Assembly (NCBI GenBank): GCA_947579605.1
Contig: OX388325.1
Coordinates: forward strand, 9,295,572 to 9,359,571
Reading direction: 5' to 3'
Origin: Athripsodes cinereus
Lineage: Eukaryota > Arthropoda > Insecta > Trichoptera > Leptoceridae
DNA: 64,000 bases
A program made the position numbers and the translations under genes. Below are positions 20,084 through 31,125 of this stretch, in pieces (the first letter of the stretch is position 1; every line of letters begins with the position of its first letter). Below the pieces are notes generated by a model. It saw nothing but the letters and a program-made list of their open reading frames with translations, made no database searches and was not told the origin of the DNA.

Positions 20084-23000
20084 TCAAATAAATTTTTCAT
20101 TCGAAATGAGGAATTTCGCAACGCTTTTGTTAATGTAATAATCGTTTAACCCCAAAATAAATGTTGCGTTTACTGGTAGAGTCTTACATGTATTATTTAT
20201 CTCTTCCATAAATTGTTCTCGATTTAGTAATGGGCATTCAAACAAAACGTGGTCAATCGTCTCCTGTTCATTACCACACTTACACTCTGGGGAATCAATG
20301 ACATTAATTTTATATAGGTGGGAGGCAATTGAACAGTGACCAATTCGCAATCTGCAGAGTAAAGAAATTTCTAATTTCGAAAATTTCCCTTTGGCGTACC
20401 ATGGGCTTGCTGGAATAGAACTCTGTATGATTTTGTAGTGGGTACCCTTACTAGACGACTGCCAAGAATCAAACCATTTTTGTCTAATATTTTCCTTGAA
20501 CTTAGTAACAAGATTTCCCAGAGAATTTCCCAAATCTGAGGGTAGCGTCCCGTCAAGGCACGCCTCCTTCGCAAGTTGATCGGCCCTTTCGTTCCCCGCG
20601 ATTCCCACATGCGAAGGGATCCACACTATTGTGATTTGCAGATTCCTGACGTTTGCGTCATATAATAATCGCTTAATATTCCAAAATAGCGCATCATTTG
20701 GATCCGAATTTCCGTAATTATTAAGTTTCTTAATTAGACTTAGAGAGTCGCTAAAGATAGTGGTTTTTGGAATGGAGAGATTAATCAAAGCATCTATTGC
20801 CCTTTCCAGGGCAACGCATTCCGCTGTATAAACGGAGGAGTCCCTGGGTAAGATAAATTTTGCTTCGATTTTTTTGTTAGGGATATGGAAAGCTGCTCCG
20901 CAGCCAACCTGAGGGTATTTAGATCCATCTGTATATAGAAAAACAGAATTGGGCCATCTTTGCATTATTTCGAAAGAGAACATTTGTTGGACCATGGTAT
21001 TACTGCAATTTGTATTAGTCTTGTTAATATTTATCTCGTCAATGATCTCAGGGTGATAGGTAATAGCATCTATTGGAATTGAGAACATGGGGATCATATC
21101 TTCACTTTCTGAGAGGTTAAGAAAGGTGATAAGTTGAAAAATAACTGCAATGTTAGGCATAAATTTAGGACATGATGGGTTTTGACGAGAAAATAATTTT
21201 GTAAGGTTCCTGAGATTAATAAATATTGGGTGAGTGGTGCAATTTATTCTCTTTAGCACAAATTTGTACGTTAAAATGTCTCTACGTAGTCGCAGAGGCA
21301 TTTCTGCACATTCTATTTGTAGTGCTTCAATTGGCGATGACTTCATTGCACCCAGAATCAATCGCAGGCATTTAGATTGGACTCTTTGCAGTTTTGTATT
21401 AAGGTAGTCAGGCAAGGGATCGATAATTTGGCATGCGTAGTCCAAATGACTACGCACTAATGTAATATATAGAAGTTTCATGGTTATGGGGTGTGATCCC
21501 CACCATACTCTGGATATGGCTCGCAATACGTTTATCCCCTTCTCACATTTCGCAATTACGTGATCTATGTTAGTGTTCCAATTAAGCTTCCTATGGAAAA
21601 AAACTCCCAAAAACTTCACCGTGTCATTTAGCGGTATGCGTGATTCGTCAATGTATATGGATAAATCAGGAATCTTATGCTTCCTTGAGAATATCATTAT
21701 TTGACATTTTGGTGGTGATAAGCTCATACCGTTTTCCTTGAGCCACAAGTTCAGCATGTTCAGGGAGATTTGTAGTTTAGACGATGCTATAGAGATACTT
21801 TTTTCAGGTTTGGAATATATGACGAAGTCGTCCGCATACTGGAGTATGGAACAGTCACTTGGTAAAAAGTTTTGGAGTTCTGTAGTGTATATATTAAACA
21901 GAATGGGACTTAGGACCGAGCCTTGAGGTAGACCCTTATAAATATTTCTTTCCATTTTACCCTTAGGCGTCTCTACCAGTATTTGCCGTTCTGTCAAAAT
22001 ATTGAAAACCAGGAGCGAAATGTTAGGGGGAATTCCCATGTTAATGAGTTTAGATTTTAACAACGTCAAAACCACTCCATCATAAGCACTATTAATATCA
22101 AGGAAAGCTGCCACAATGTTAGATTGGTTGGCAAATGCAAATTGAACATCAGTAGTTAACACAGATAAACCATCCAAACATGACTTACCCTTCCTAAATC
22201 CGAACTGCCACGGAGGTAGACAGAGTTTGTTCTCGCAATACCATTCCAAACGTAACTTAATCATTCTTTCCATTATTTTCAAAAAGCATGATGATAGTGC
22301 GATAGGCCTATAAGAACCACTTATGTTCGGTTCCTTTCCAGGTTTACGAATCGGGACTATAATTTGTTTCTTCCACTGCGGTGGGACCATACCGGAGGAT
22401 AAGATACTGTTATAAATATTCAGGAGGTGCATCAAAAGTGGATCAGGAAACCTTCGGATAAAAGAATAAGGGATGAGATCTTCCCCTGGTGCCGAGTTTT
22501 TTGTCATCGCTAGTGCCGTCTTTAATTCGTTTAGTGAAAATGGTCCTGAAATTTCCGATGAATCCACAGTATTGATATTATAACCACTCGGCAACTCCGA
22601 GGCTAGGGGTACATATGAAGGGGCTAGTTTATTAGCGAATTCATAGATCCAATCACCCAGGACATGAAACGTTTCGTTTGTCGCTGATGTTCCCCGAAAA
22701 CGTTTAATAGACTTCCACACTTCCGGCAAAGGGGTATCTGGGGATAGTGCTGTACAGAAATTTTGCCAACCCTGTCGTTTTTTTCTTTTTAAAGTTCTTT
22801 TAGCTACCGCTTGTGCCTGCTTTGCGAGTATAAAGTTATCAAATGTCATATCTCTTTTATAAGTTCGTATTGCATTTCGGCGATTTTGAACAACCGTGGA
22901 GCACTCACTATCCCACCATGGTGGATTTGATGGCTTTCCAGGGGATTTATGGAATTTAGGAATAGATGCTTCTGCTGCCGAAACAACCATTTGTCTCAAT

Positions 23001-23815
23001 TCGTCAGCCTGCTGAGAAATATCTGAATCGGTTTTAATATTTTTAAGGTGGGAAACACAGGAGTTTAAAGCGGAATGGAATTCATCCCAATTGGCATTCT
23101 TAATATTAAAACCTCGGGGAATCTGTTTAGGAGGGAGGTTGTTGGAAATTTTGCCCAGGTGTAACAAAATTGGGAAATGATCGCTTGAAAACGTGTCCTC
23201 GATTACACTCCAGGTTAAAGACTGTGCTAGATCGGGGGTACATATTGAAATATCCACCGCACTTGGGCGTTGGCGTGGGGAGGATAGCCTAGTCGGTTGT
23301 CCATTATTTAATATGCATAGATTATGAAGATCCAAGTAATCCAAGATATTATTTCCTGATGAATCTGTGAATGCGCATCCCCAAGAAGATGAATGCGCAT
23401 TGCAATCACCCATAACAATGAATGACTTGTTAAACAGTGGTGTTATGCTATTCCAATATGATAGGTGAAATGAAGCTTTTGGAGGAATATATGTTGAAAT
23501 GAAGGTTACATCTGCTACATTCACTGCAACAATTTGCATTGAATGGGAGGGTGGTAAATGTATTTGAGAGAATTGTAAACTTGAATGGATAAAAATGGCA
23601 GCTCCTCCTTTGCCATCACATCTATCATCCCTAACAATCGAGTATCCAGGGACTGTATAGTGAGACATTGGTGGAAACCACGTTTCAGAAATGGCAGCAA
23701 TTTTTATGTTATATAGATTCAGCATTTGGATAATTTCAATTCTCTTTGAAACAGCACTGCGGCTGTTCCATTGTAGAATTGCAAAATCATTGTTTTGAAA
23801 TTGATGAGGGTCCAT
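20084..23815 (-). CDS. LINE ORF2: endonuclease, reverse transcriptase, RNase H
   Basis: 1243 codons. Residues 10-220 form an APE-like endonuclease (SETW at 43-46, GDCNAH 136-141, AVDIS 186-190, SDH 211-213), which nicks target DNA. The reverse transcriptase spans about 430-760 (FLDINSAYD 571-579, GLPQGSVLSP 628-637, YADD 660-663). RNase H occupies about 955-1085 (YTDGSK, TAEC, FSDS, ERADQLA supplying D963, E999, D1023, D1079). A C-terminal CCHC-type motif (CKCG with H1189 and C1194) ends the protein. The chosen ATG at 23815 lies inside the ORF1 end, giving a 29-nt overlap in another frame, which suggests termination-reinitiation or frameshifted translation. Length matches I-group ORF2 proteins. 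No stop, shift or missing catalytic residue is seen. Confidence 0.95.
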   Translation of the reverse strand: MDPHQFQNNDFAILQWNSRSAVSKRIEIIQMLNLYNIKIAAISETWFPPMSHYTVPGYSIVRDDRCDGKGGAAIFIHSSLQFSQIHLPPSHSMQIVAVNVADVTFISTYIPPKASFHLSYWNSITPLFNKSFIVMGDCNAHSSSWGCAFTDSSGNNILDYLDLHNLCILNNGQPTRLSSPRQRPSAVDISICTPDLAQSLTWSVIEDTFSSDHFPILLHLGKISNNLPPKQIPRGFNIKNANWDEFHSALNSCVSHLKNIKTDSDISQQADELRQMVVSAAEASIPKFHKSPGKPSNPPWWDSECSTVVQNRRNAIRTYKRDMTFDNFILAKQAQAVAKRTLKRKKRQGWQNFCTALSPDTPLPEVWKSIKRFRGTSATNETFHVLGDWIYEFANKLAPSYVPLASELPSGYNINTVDSSEISGPFSLNELKTALAMTKNSAPGEDLIPYSFIRRFPDPLLMHLLNIYNSILSSGMVPPQWKKQIIVPIRKPGKEPNISGSYRPIALSSCFLKIMERMIKLRLEWYCENKLCLPPWQFGFRKGKSCLDGLSVLTTDVQFAFANQSNIVAAFLDINSAYDGVVLTLLKSKLINMGIPPNISLLVFNILTERQILVETPKGKMERNIYKGLPQGSVLSPILFNIYTTELQNFLPSDCSILQYADDFVIYSKPEKSISIASSKLQISLNMLNLWLKENGMSLSPPKCQIMIFSRKHKIPDLSIYIDESRIPLNDTVKFLGVFFHRKLNWNTNIDHVIAKCEKGINVLRAISRVWWGSHPITMKLLYITLVRSHLDYACQIIDPLPDYLNTKLQRVQSKCLRLILGAMKSSPIEALQIECAEMPLRLRRDILTYKFVLKRINCTTHPIFINLRNLTKLFSRQNPSCPKFMPNIAVIFQLITFLNLSESEDMIPMFSIPIDAITYHPEIIDEININKTNTNCSNTMVQQMFSFEIMQRWPNSVFLYTDGSKYPQVGCGAAFHIPNKKIEAKFILPRDSSVYTAECVALERAIDALINLSIPKTTIFSDSLSLIKKLNNYGNSDPNDALFWNIKRLLYDANVRNLQITIVWIPSHVGIAGNERADQLAKEACLDGTLPSDLGNSLGNLVTKFKENIRQKWFDSWQSSSKGTHYKIIQSSIPASPWYAKGKFSKLEISLLCRLRIGHCSIASHLYKINVIDSPECKCGNEQETIDHVLFECPLLNREQFMEEINNTCKTLPVNATFILGLNDYYINKSVAKFLISNEKFI

Positions 23816-25298
23816 TTTCAGAGAGGAAAGTTTTTAAAGATGAAATTAAAAGAGCTGCGTTGGACGGTAATATATTCTGTGATGATAAAACTTCTAATAA
23901 CATGTTTATCATCACTCTGATAAAGTTATTATTGTCGGAGTGAAGGTTGTTTTGTATGCTATCTTCATAGCTTGAGAGATCCATTTGGGAAGTTGGTCGG
24001 GTATTGGATGATATGACACAACCATCAGGAGCTGAGGACCACGAGGAGCCGTTGGGAAGGAAAACGTGCTTGTTGTGTTCCGACTTATCATAACCCAGAG
24101 TTCTAGGAGAAGAGGGAACCCTATATTTGAAAATAGTCTTCCTTTGTGAATGATTATCACTTGTTGTAGCAGATGAGGTATTAGGGGAGGGAGTCGCGAA
24201 AGTATCAGGATCTGCGAAACTACTTGTAGACTTTGCGGTGACCTGGGCATATGAAGTTTTACCACTAAGTGGGTGAAGTTTTGACGCTTGAAAGAATGAG
24301 ATGTTATCTGATGCCATCGAATATTTGATAGCTTTCTGTCTGGCCAGTTCTGGGCATGTTAGGCTAACTGCCTTGTGATCTCCCTTACAATTTAAGCATT
24401 TGTTGTAAGCAGAGGTACATTCTTCAACCGAATGATTTCCTCCACAGTTAATGCATTTAGGCGTAGATCTGCATACAGCTTTGGTATGTCCGAATTTACA
24501 GCAGCGGTAGCACTGAATGGTGGGGTAAAAGTATACCTCCACTGGGAATGAATTATAGAAGATAAATATACGCTTAGGAAGCATCTGTCCCTCAAACGTA
24601 ATCACTATTGAGTTTGACGGTTTCCAGGTAGGGGTGTCGGCTGTTCTATCTTTATAATTGAGGCGACGAATTTTCATAACTTCACCGACATTTGGGTTGG
24701 ACGTTCGGATTGATGAGATAATCTCATCGTCAGAAATATTAGGGGATATGCCTCTTATAATTCCCATACGGCTAACATTAAACGATGGAATAAAAGCTTT
24801 ATATTTTGAATTCGAAAACAAGAAACAGTTTTTAATAAAGTTATTTGCTGACAAACTATTTGTGAATTCCATAGATATCTTATATCTTCCTTCCCCTTTG
24901 ATCGTACCATTTATTATATTAGGTAAATTTTTTGTATAGATGAAGCGTCCAAATTCCATCGGGTGTATGGGGGTGGAATCAGTATTTTGTACATAGACGA
25001 TGAATGGACCACGTGTTTTTTCCGAATAGAAGTGTTGCCGAACGTTATGTATTGTGGAATTGGTTGGAGAAGACGAAGAGTTTTCTATGATCATCGAGGC
25101 AGAGGTAGAGGGAGTAGGAGCACAACTCGGATTATTCTGAGAGACGAGAGGTTGAGTCCCAGGATTGGAAGAGGGGGTTGATGTCTGATTTGTATCCGTA
25201 TATTCAACATCAAATTTTTTGTCCGTTTTGGACTTCGCTATCTTGCGTTTTTTATCGGGCGGATCGGGTGGAATCGGAGGAACCGGAAGTGGTTCCAT
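23787..25298 (-). CDS. LINE ORF1: nucleic-acid-binding Gag-like protein
   Basis: 503 codons. A proline-rich N-terminus (PLPVPPIPPDPPDKKRK) leads to a basic, serine-rich linker. Residues about 165-255 look RRM-like (RGISPNISDDEIISSI, then SIVITFEG and RIFIFYNSFPVEVYFYP). Three zinc knuckles follow at about 263-316: CYRCCKFGHTKAVC, CINCGGNHSVEEC and CLNCKGDHKAVSLTC. The C-terminal 170 residues are low-complexity and serine/threonine-rich. In related LINEs this protein coats the RNA and drives ribonucleoprotein assembly. It precedes ORF2 and overlaps it by 29 nt. The start is the first ATG after a 260-nt leader. Confidence 0.93.
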   Translation of the reverse strand: MEPLPVPPIPPDPPDKKRKIAKSKTDKKFDVEYTDTNQTSTPSSNPGTQPLVSQNNPSCAPTPSTSASMIIENSSSSPTNSTIHNVRQHFYSEKTRGPFIVYVQNTDSTPIHPMEFGRFIYTKNLPNIINGTIKGEGRYKISMEFTNSLSANNFIKNCFLFSNSKYKAFIPSFNVSRMGIIRGISPNISDDEIISSIRTSNPNVGEVMKIRRLNYKDRTADTPTWKPSNSIVITFEGQMLPKRIFIFYNSFPVEVYFYPTIQCYRCCKFGHTKAVCRSTPKCINCGGNHSVEECTSAYNKCLNCKGDHKAVSLTCPELARQKAIKYSMASDNISFFQASKLHPLSGKTSYAQVTAKSTSSFADPDTFATPSPNTSSATTSDNHSQRKTIFKYRVPSSPRTLGYDKSEHNKHVFLPNGSSWSSAPDGCVISSNTRPTSQMDLSSYEDSIQNNLHSDNNNFIRVMINMLLEVLSSQNILPSNAALLISSLKTFLSENGPSSISKQ

Positions 25299-25558
25299 GA
25301 TGAGAGAAAGAGAGGGATATGACTTATTAACACTAGTGTATATATACAGTTGTTATTATATCTAACTACTGGTGAAAAAATAAAAATAAAATAATAAAGA
25401 TTAGATCAATATTGAAAAAAATGACCCTTCAGTCTAACTAATTAATAAATGAAAAATAACAAAATTGTTGCAAAATGAAATAAAAAGTCTTATCTGGATC
25501 CAGTGGTGAAAGCGGGTAACAACACACGACCACACAGTGACGCTATCCGAACGAGACC

Positions 25559-25570
25559 TTTGTGACACTT
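25559..25570. repeat. Target-site duplication copy 3 (TTTGTGACACTT)
   Basis: Abuts the LINE 5' end and is identical to 19681-19692. Confidence 0.9.
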
Positions 25571-26574
25571 AGCCAAGTGTAATACTTGGAATTACCTCAT
25601 TAATGATGGCTGATAAAATCCAATATTTTAATCACATATCTACATATAAATAAAGAAGTTTAATAACATTATGTTTTTATCAATAGAATTTGTGCCTACG
25701 ACTGACAGGCCCGAAATTAGTAATTGAAGGTCATTTTTATTATTATTTATGTTGTGAAATTTAACGAGTTTATTTTATTGGATTGTAAAGCTGCGGTTGT
25801 TGGTTCCATAATATTATTGTGAAAGTATTTTATTTGTACTTATCTAAATCTTTTAATGGTAAGAATGTGAAGGTTTCAAGGTGAGGAGATTAAATACCCT
25901 CTTGAATCATTGACTTAATAGATTGGTAACACAAACGCAGTGATCATTGGCGGTTATTCTTGCTGCTGTATTCAGCCGCGTCTCCTGGCAGAAAGCGAAA
26001 AGCACGCTGCGCCGTCTCTGACGAAGTATAAATAGAGGGCGTCCGATGGTACGGTGCCCTCTTAGTTAGGCGATTCTTTTACAAAGAAAATTTATTCTTT
26101 CTCTTAAAAAGATTTACCAGAACACCAAAAAGCCAATGAGAAAAGAGGCTATAGGCGAATAACCAATGAATTACCGTGGACTCCACGGGTTTAAGGAAAT
26201 AAAGTTAAAATATTGATCTCACATAAAAACAGAATAATTCAATTTATTCAATAATAAACAATACTTCTAGGTGTCAGAGGCGTGCAGTATTACTAATCTG
26301 GCAAAACAATTCATAAATTAATTATTTGATAATTATTATAGCAAAACATATGACACCAGAGCAAAACATCACAGAACAGTAACACTATTGAAAACAAAAA
26401 AGACATCAAAACTAAAACACAAAACACCAGACACAATTACAAACATTGAAAAGTCATTACCAACTCTTGAATCCTCCTTCCAAACTCCTTAGTATTTTTA
26501 CATTTCTTCAATTGGTCAGGCAAACTGTTATAAATCATAACAGCAGAGTACAAGAAAATTTAAAAAAATAGGTA
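25571..26574. other. No gene seen
   Basis: AT-rich DNA. The region 26250-26560 is A-rich and resembles a decayed non-coding repeat; no frame or domain is supportable. Confidence 0.35.
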
Positions 26575-26650
26575 TTAAATCTGAGGCATTGCGAGTGGAT
26601 TCGAACCCCGAATCTCTCGATGACTCCGAGACTCTAGAATTTGGATTACC
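26575..26650 (-). repeat. tRNA-like (SINE) scrap
   Basis: Minus strand contains GGGGTTCGAATCCACTC, a good box B, preceded by TCTAGAGTCTCGGAGTC. It lacks a foldable tRNA and a CCA end, so it is treated as a SINE remnant. Confidence 0.35.
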
Positions 26651-26694
26651 GATCGATCATCTCTTCTACTTTACTTTTCGTATGGCCCGGTGTT

Positions 26695-26960
26695 GATAAA
26701 CTTAACCCATGTGGGCTGCGTCGTATCCTCTACAGTTCACCGCCTCTGGTCCTGCTTTATGGATGTCCTGCAGATCCCCGCGCCTCCGGTGTGGACAAGA
26801 TTTGTTAAGTGTAGAATTTCGGATAAATGGAAGTCCCCAGACTTCTGCGGTATCCGGTTGGACGGTGGGTCCTTCAATGTATTAGATCCCCGCTGAATTT
26901 TTTGAGATGGCAGTCCTACACTATGTGTCTCACCGTCTGCACATCTCCACATTCACAATC
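26695..26960 (-). pseudogene. Jockey/R1-type RT C-terminal fragment
   Basis: Minus strand encodes CECGDVQTVRHIV, stop, DCHLKKFSGDL, the CxCG...HIVxDC zinc-binding tail found at the C-terminus of Jockey/R1-type reverse transcriptases. Several stops break the frame. A related scrap is at about 44850-44920 (CAGAAGTCGGGAGATTTCTA). Confidence 0.65.
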
Positions 26961-27609
26961 TCTTCTTTGAATTAAAGAGTGAAAACTCAAACTATGTAGG
27001 TATGATTCACATGCATAATATACAAATACTCGAAACATACTATATGACAGAAAGTAATGCATATTATGCACGCACCAAATTCTAAATATCCGTTATTAAA
27101 GTTAATAGTAACGACAGTATCTGTATTCTGTTATTTGATACCTGTTCCTTGTCTGTACCTATTATTCCCACGGCATTCACGTTTTTCTAACAATTATCAC
27201 GGCAGTGATTACAGTTCTAATATCAGATAATCACAGTTCATAGTAATTACGTAATGTTATGTCACAATCACAATACATACTTACAAATATAATATAATTG
27301 AATCTGTTCTTTTATACCTATATTATGTATGTATGTCTATTCCGTGATACACCCTGCAAAAAATTGGTCATCCATTCTTTTCAATAAATTTTTGAGTGTC
27401 ATTTTTGCTTACGGTTGTTAAATTTTGGACTTGTTGCACAGCAACGTCTTCCAGCTACCCATTTGAAAGAAAAAAAAGTAATAACCAAATAGACTGAATA
27501 TAAATAAGAATAATAAAAACTTAAATAAAATTTATGTATACGTACATAAAATATGAAAAGAGATAAGAATAAATAGTAAGAATATTAATTAAAGTAAATT
27601 CAATGTCAT
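26961..27609. other. No gene seen
   Basis: AT-rich DNA. A block near 27370-27420 (TTGGTCATCCATTCTTTTC) resembles 45140-45175 and 61150-61180, a weak dispersed repeat. Confidence 0.35.
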
Positions 27610-27960
27610 TAAATATATCATGTGTATAAAGATATATTTTCTTTGAATGAAAGAAATTTTCAATTGTTCTTGAGAGCATAATATGTTTTTTACACCCCGG
27701 ATAACAGAATACACGTAATCCCAAATTTTCCTGTCGGCAAGGCTATAAAATTATTAATTTATCGTTTTGAATGTTAATTTTGATATTTTCGACATAAAAT
27801 ACAATGATTTTATTGCCTGGATATAAACTCTCTTTTTGATGATGTCTCTTATGTGATTTTTTTCTGTCTTGCTTTTTTTTGGATTTTGGTTTATTTATTT
27901 TTCCTGCTGAGATCGCCTTGGCTAAAAGCTGTTATGGTCCTAGTGCAGGATGAAATTTTA
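27610..27960 (-). repeat. Dispersed repeat of unknown origin (copy 1)
   Basis: Reverse complement matches 53680-54000 (plus): CATAACAGCTTTT, CTCAGCAGGAAAAA, ATTTTATAGCCTTGCCGA and TTTGGGATTA, in the same order. Parts stay open in both copies but no common protein is preserved, so this is probably a non-coding or decayed element. Confidence 0.6.
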
Positions 27961-28564
27961 AAGATAATAATTTTGTAACCAATATATAGCAAACAATAAA
28001 ATATAACATAAATATTGTAACTGCCAATAACAAACAAAAATATTTATATGTAAACTCATATTATAAAACAATGCTACTAACTTAACTAATGTAATATAAG
28101 TATTTAATCCATTTACCATACGTTTGAAATATGATTATGTTTTATTTTGCTGTCTACCATGTTTACTGTCAATATAAAATTTGTTGATTATTCTCTGAGT
28201 CGGATTTATAGCTAGTAAAACAATACACAGTGCGTTAGGTGGTATCTATGATTTCAAATAATACCACACCTGTAATTTTATGCCTATTTCATTTAAAATA
28301 TGTGCAGGTACACTAAGGGCCTATCATAATTATTTTGTTATTATCAGATGTCATGATATTTAAGAGACGACAAAATTTGCAATAACTGTCAAATTATTGA
28401 CATTGTGTTAACGAATAATATATTAATGTGAAAGTAACGGTGTCTTGATGTGAACATTTTCAAATAACAGTGAATTACTTAAATTTAGCAGTGATGAAGT
28501 AGGTACATAATATGCTACCCATCCTGATTGTTTTATTTTATGGCACATGTATGTCAATTACTTA
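27961..28564. other. No gene seen
   Basis: AT-rich DNA with no recognised feature. Confidence 0.35.
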
Positions 28565-28830
28565 CTTATTTAGGTACTTCCAACTCCCGAACAGCCCTTG
28601 TAGGGCTTTTGCTTCCAAAACAATAGATCTCCAAGCTTTTCTATCTCGAGCAATGGATTGGCAGTCGTCTTTAGCTATTAGCTCCTCTAGATCTCGGTTG
28701 ATGTTATCTAACAATCTTTGTCTTGGTCTGTCTAACGGTTTTCTTCCTTCGGGTTTACCCTGCAGAATACTTTTAGTCGCCCTTTCTTCTCCGGATCTGA
28801 CGATGTGGCCAATCTTCGGGATTTGATCTC
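28565..28830 (-). pseudogene. RTE-type RT tail fragment
   Basis: Minus strand is open and encodes KIGHIVRSGEERATKSILQG, then EGRKPLDRPRQRLLDNINRD, ARDRKAWRSIVLEAKALQGL. This is the usual GHxxRxxxE...RGRP...RDRxxWR tail; it is uninterrupted over about 80 codons. The element is 5'-truncated. Confidence 0.75.
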
Positions 28831-29514
28831 ACTTGTGATTAATGGTTGATTTGTTGAGGAGCGAATTTATTCATTGCTTTCAAGCTTCTAGGTTTCTTCT
28901 GCAATATTTCAATAACGTGTAGTTAATCACTCGTTACTAATAGCACTCAGAAATTCTCAGTCTTTCCCAGACATAATTCCCAATTTATGAATTTGTATGT
29001 TTATATATGTATATATATTGTAAATGGCTATATGAGCCGTAAATTGAATAATAAATAAATAAAACTTTATTGGCACAAATACATAAACAATAATATTCAA
29101 CATTACAAAACGTGACAATTAACAACATTAGGCCCAAAGACGGACTTGTTGCTAGGCAGCGTCTTCCAGTCAACCCTAAAATAAGACATAAGACATTCTA
29201 CGATAAAATCATCACAAGGGCCCTTTACAATAACTAGGATAATAATATTCAATACAATTTAGCATAATATATTATAATACGATAATATTTTAACATCTCA
29301 AATTATTAAATTATCAGATATGCCACCTATTTTGAATGTATCAATTTAACATGACAGGAATCCCATGGAATAAGTTTACTGGTTATCTGACATGTGACAG
29401 ATGTCGCTTTTATGAAGAAATGGATAGAAAAATAATGTATTTTACAGATAACTCTAATATATTTTATGCGTGCAGATTGTTCTTACGACTTCACACTTTT
29501 ACATTGTTTATATG
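28831..29514. other. No gene seen
   Basis: AT-rich DNA with TATATGTATATATAT low complexity at 29000-29022. Confidence 0.35.
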
Positions 29515-29995
29515 ATGAGGTCGTGTAAAGTAGCATTCACATTGCTTCACTTTGGATGATCCAGAGTGTCATGGTAAAACCTGTTCATCGAAAGTGAACA
29601 CGTCTGTTCACATTTGTACATCCTATGCTTTCACTGCCATGTCTACATACTTTCTCACTCATGTTGTATGTAGTTTGACGTATTTTCGTATAAAAATAAT
29701 TAAACAAATTCAAAAATGAAAAATAACACTTAAAATAAATTAATATAGCTCTCGACTGCATAATAATTCTGTACATGATTCTGACATTCAATACAAATTC
29801 ATAGAGAATTAAAGATAAAACTTGTTTATGGTCGTTTCAGTGAAAGGACCTTTCATCAAAATTATGACGAGTGGTAATCTCTTTCCTCCGTCATCGCTAG
29901 TGATCACTATTGATGAAACGCCTGTTCACACTTGTTCATCTTGGAGGATCATCCGGAGTGATCACTGAAAGTGAACGTATGTGAACGACCCTTAA
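29515..29995. repeat. Candidate MITE with subterminal inverted motifs
   Basis: Both ends carry GGTCGT, TTCAC and GGATGATCC blocks in mirrored order (left GAGGTCGTGTAAAGTAGC, TTCACTTTGGATGATCC; right GGATCATCCGGAGTGATCAC, GTGAACGACCCTTAAG). GTTCACACTTGTTCATC-like repeats recur inside. A related partial copy lies at about 61285-61370. Confidence 0.45.
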
Positions 29996-30649
29996 GCACC
30001 TACTTAAGAAATGTATACTGTTTAGTGTATACCTACATAGTTCACAATAACGTAATGAGTATTTATGGTTAATGACAAATGCCAATCGTCAGGTTAGTGA
30101 TTATTGTAGTAAAAGAATAGTTACATAGTGGTTATTAGGTGGGATTGTAATGTCATGACTCAAGTAACAGTGATAACAATAGTCAAGTACAGATAATGAA
30201 CTCGTAGTAAGATACATTCACACACAACAATGTATTCGTATTTTTTTTTAAATAATATTATCTTTTTAAAATATTTGACATTAGGTTGCGGAATGTAAGC
30301 TGGGGTGATTCTCTGTTCTTCCTTATCATCCGTAGGTACTAACTTTACTTTTTGTATGGCTTCGGCTTGTACAGTATTAATAATAATCATTCCGAATTAA
30401 ATCCTTGGTAATCGTTCATAAAGCCTCTGCACCGCCTCTGGGGTTGATCTATGGATCCACCTAGTCTCCCTCGTACCTTCTTACTGGACACTCCGTTGGC
30501 CATTGGTTTGGCACTTGGAATTGTCAGGCAATTATTAATAATTTTTCATAAACAATTCAATAATCATAAATCACTACGTAAAGAAATAAAGCAATTTCAT
30601 TGAATAAAAGTTTTTTCGAGTGTAAAAGACCCAAAACACTTTACTATAC
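29996..30649. other. No gene seen
   Basis: AT-rich DNA; a 76-codon minus frame at 30160-30390 lacks domain or splice support. Confidence 0.35.
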
Positions 30650-31125
30650 TTCACCCTCACGCCATGTCCCAGGTGGGGTAGGCAGAGAGAACAGAATGCC
30701 ACGTTGATCTATCCTTACATACTTCTTTCGCTTCCTCTACATTCAACCAGTTTCTCATACATGCACGCCAATTCCTCTTACATAACACGCGACCGTCATT
30801 TAGAATTTGATCCAGGTGGTCAAGCCACGTAGTTCTCGGATGCCCGCGCTTTCTCACACCCTTTCTTTCAGATAAGTATATCCTCTTTGTCATTCTTTCC
30901 CCTTTCATTCGTTCCACATCATCTCAATTTATTTACAAGCATTTTATCAACAACACTCTTCTCACATCTACCTACTCATTCTCCTGATATCTTCATTCTT
31001 CACTCTATCACGCAATGTTTTACCTACCATTTTTCTCAGTGATCGCATCTCCGTATAGCTTTTCCATATTCCACTCTCGTCCTTCTTCAACCACGTCCAA
31101 ATTTCGCTTGCATAGATACATATTT
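30650..31125 (-). pseudogene. RTE-A family 3' fragment
   Basis: Minus strand encodes MERMKGERMTKRIYLSERKG, RKRGHPRTTWLDHLDQILND and a CKDRSTWHSVLSAYP tail, plus a broken upstream part to about 31125 (ETW-region remnant). Homologous to the longer uninterrupted copy at 46078-46643. Confidence 0.8.

Larger units (their letters stand above)
19693..25558 (-). mobile_element. Full-length I-like LINE (non-LTR retrotransposon)
   Basis: A complete 5.87-kb element: 5' UTR 25299-25558, ORF1, ORF2, 3' UTR 19693-20083 with AATAAA just before a poly-A run of about 22 (plus-strand poly-T from 19693). It is flanked by perfect 12-bp duplications (19681-19692, 25559-25570). The 5' end begins GGTCTCGTTCGGATAGCG on the minus strand. 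Both ORFs are uninterrupted and every catalytic motif is present, so the copy may be retrotransposition-competent. An RRM-like region plus CCHC knuckles in ORF1 and an RNase H domain in ORF2 point to the I group of non-LTR elements; R1/LOA lineages are alternatives. It probably moves by target-primed reverse transcription. Confidence 0.92.

Noticed and set aside
24658..25181. Plus-strand frames across the LINE ORF1
   Set aside because: Shadows of the minus-strand ORF1; no family resemblance.
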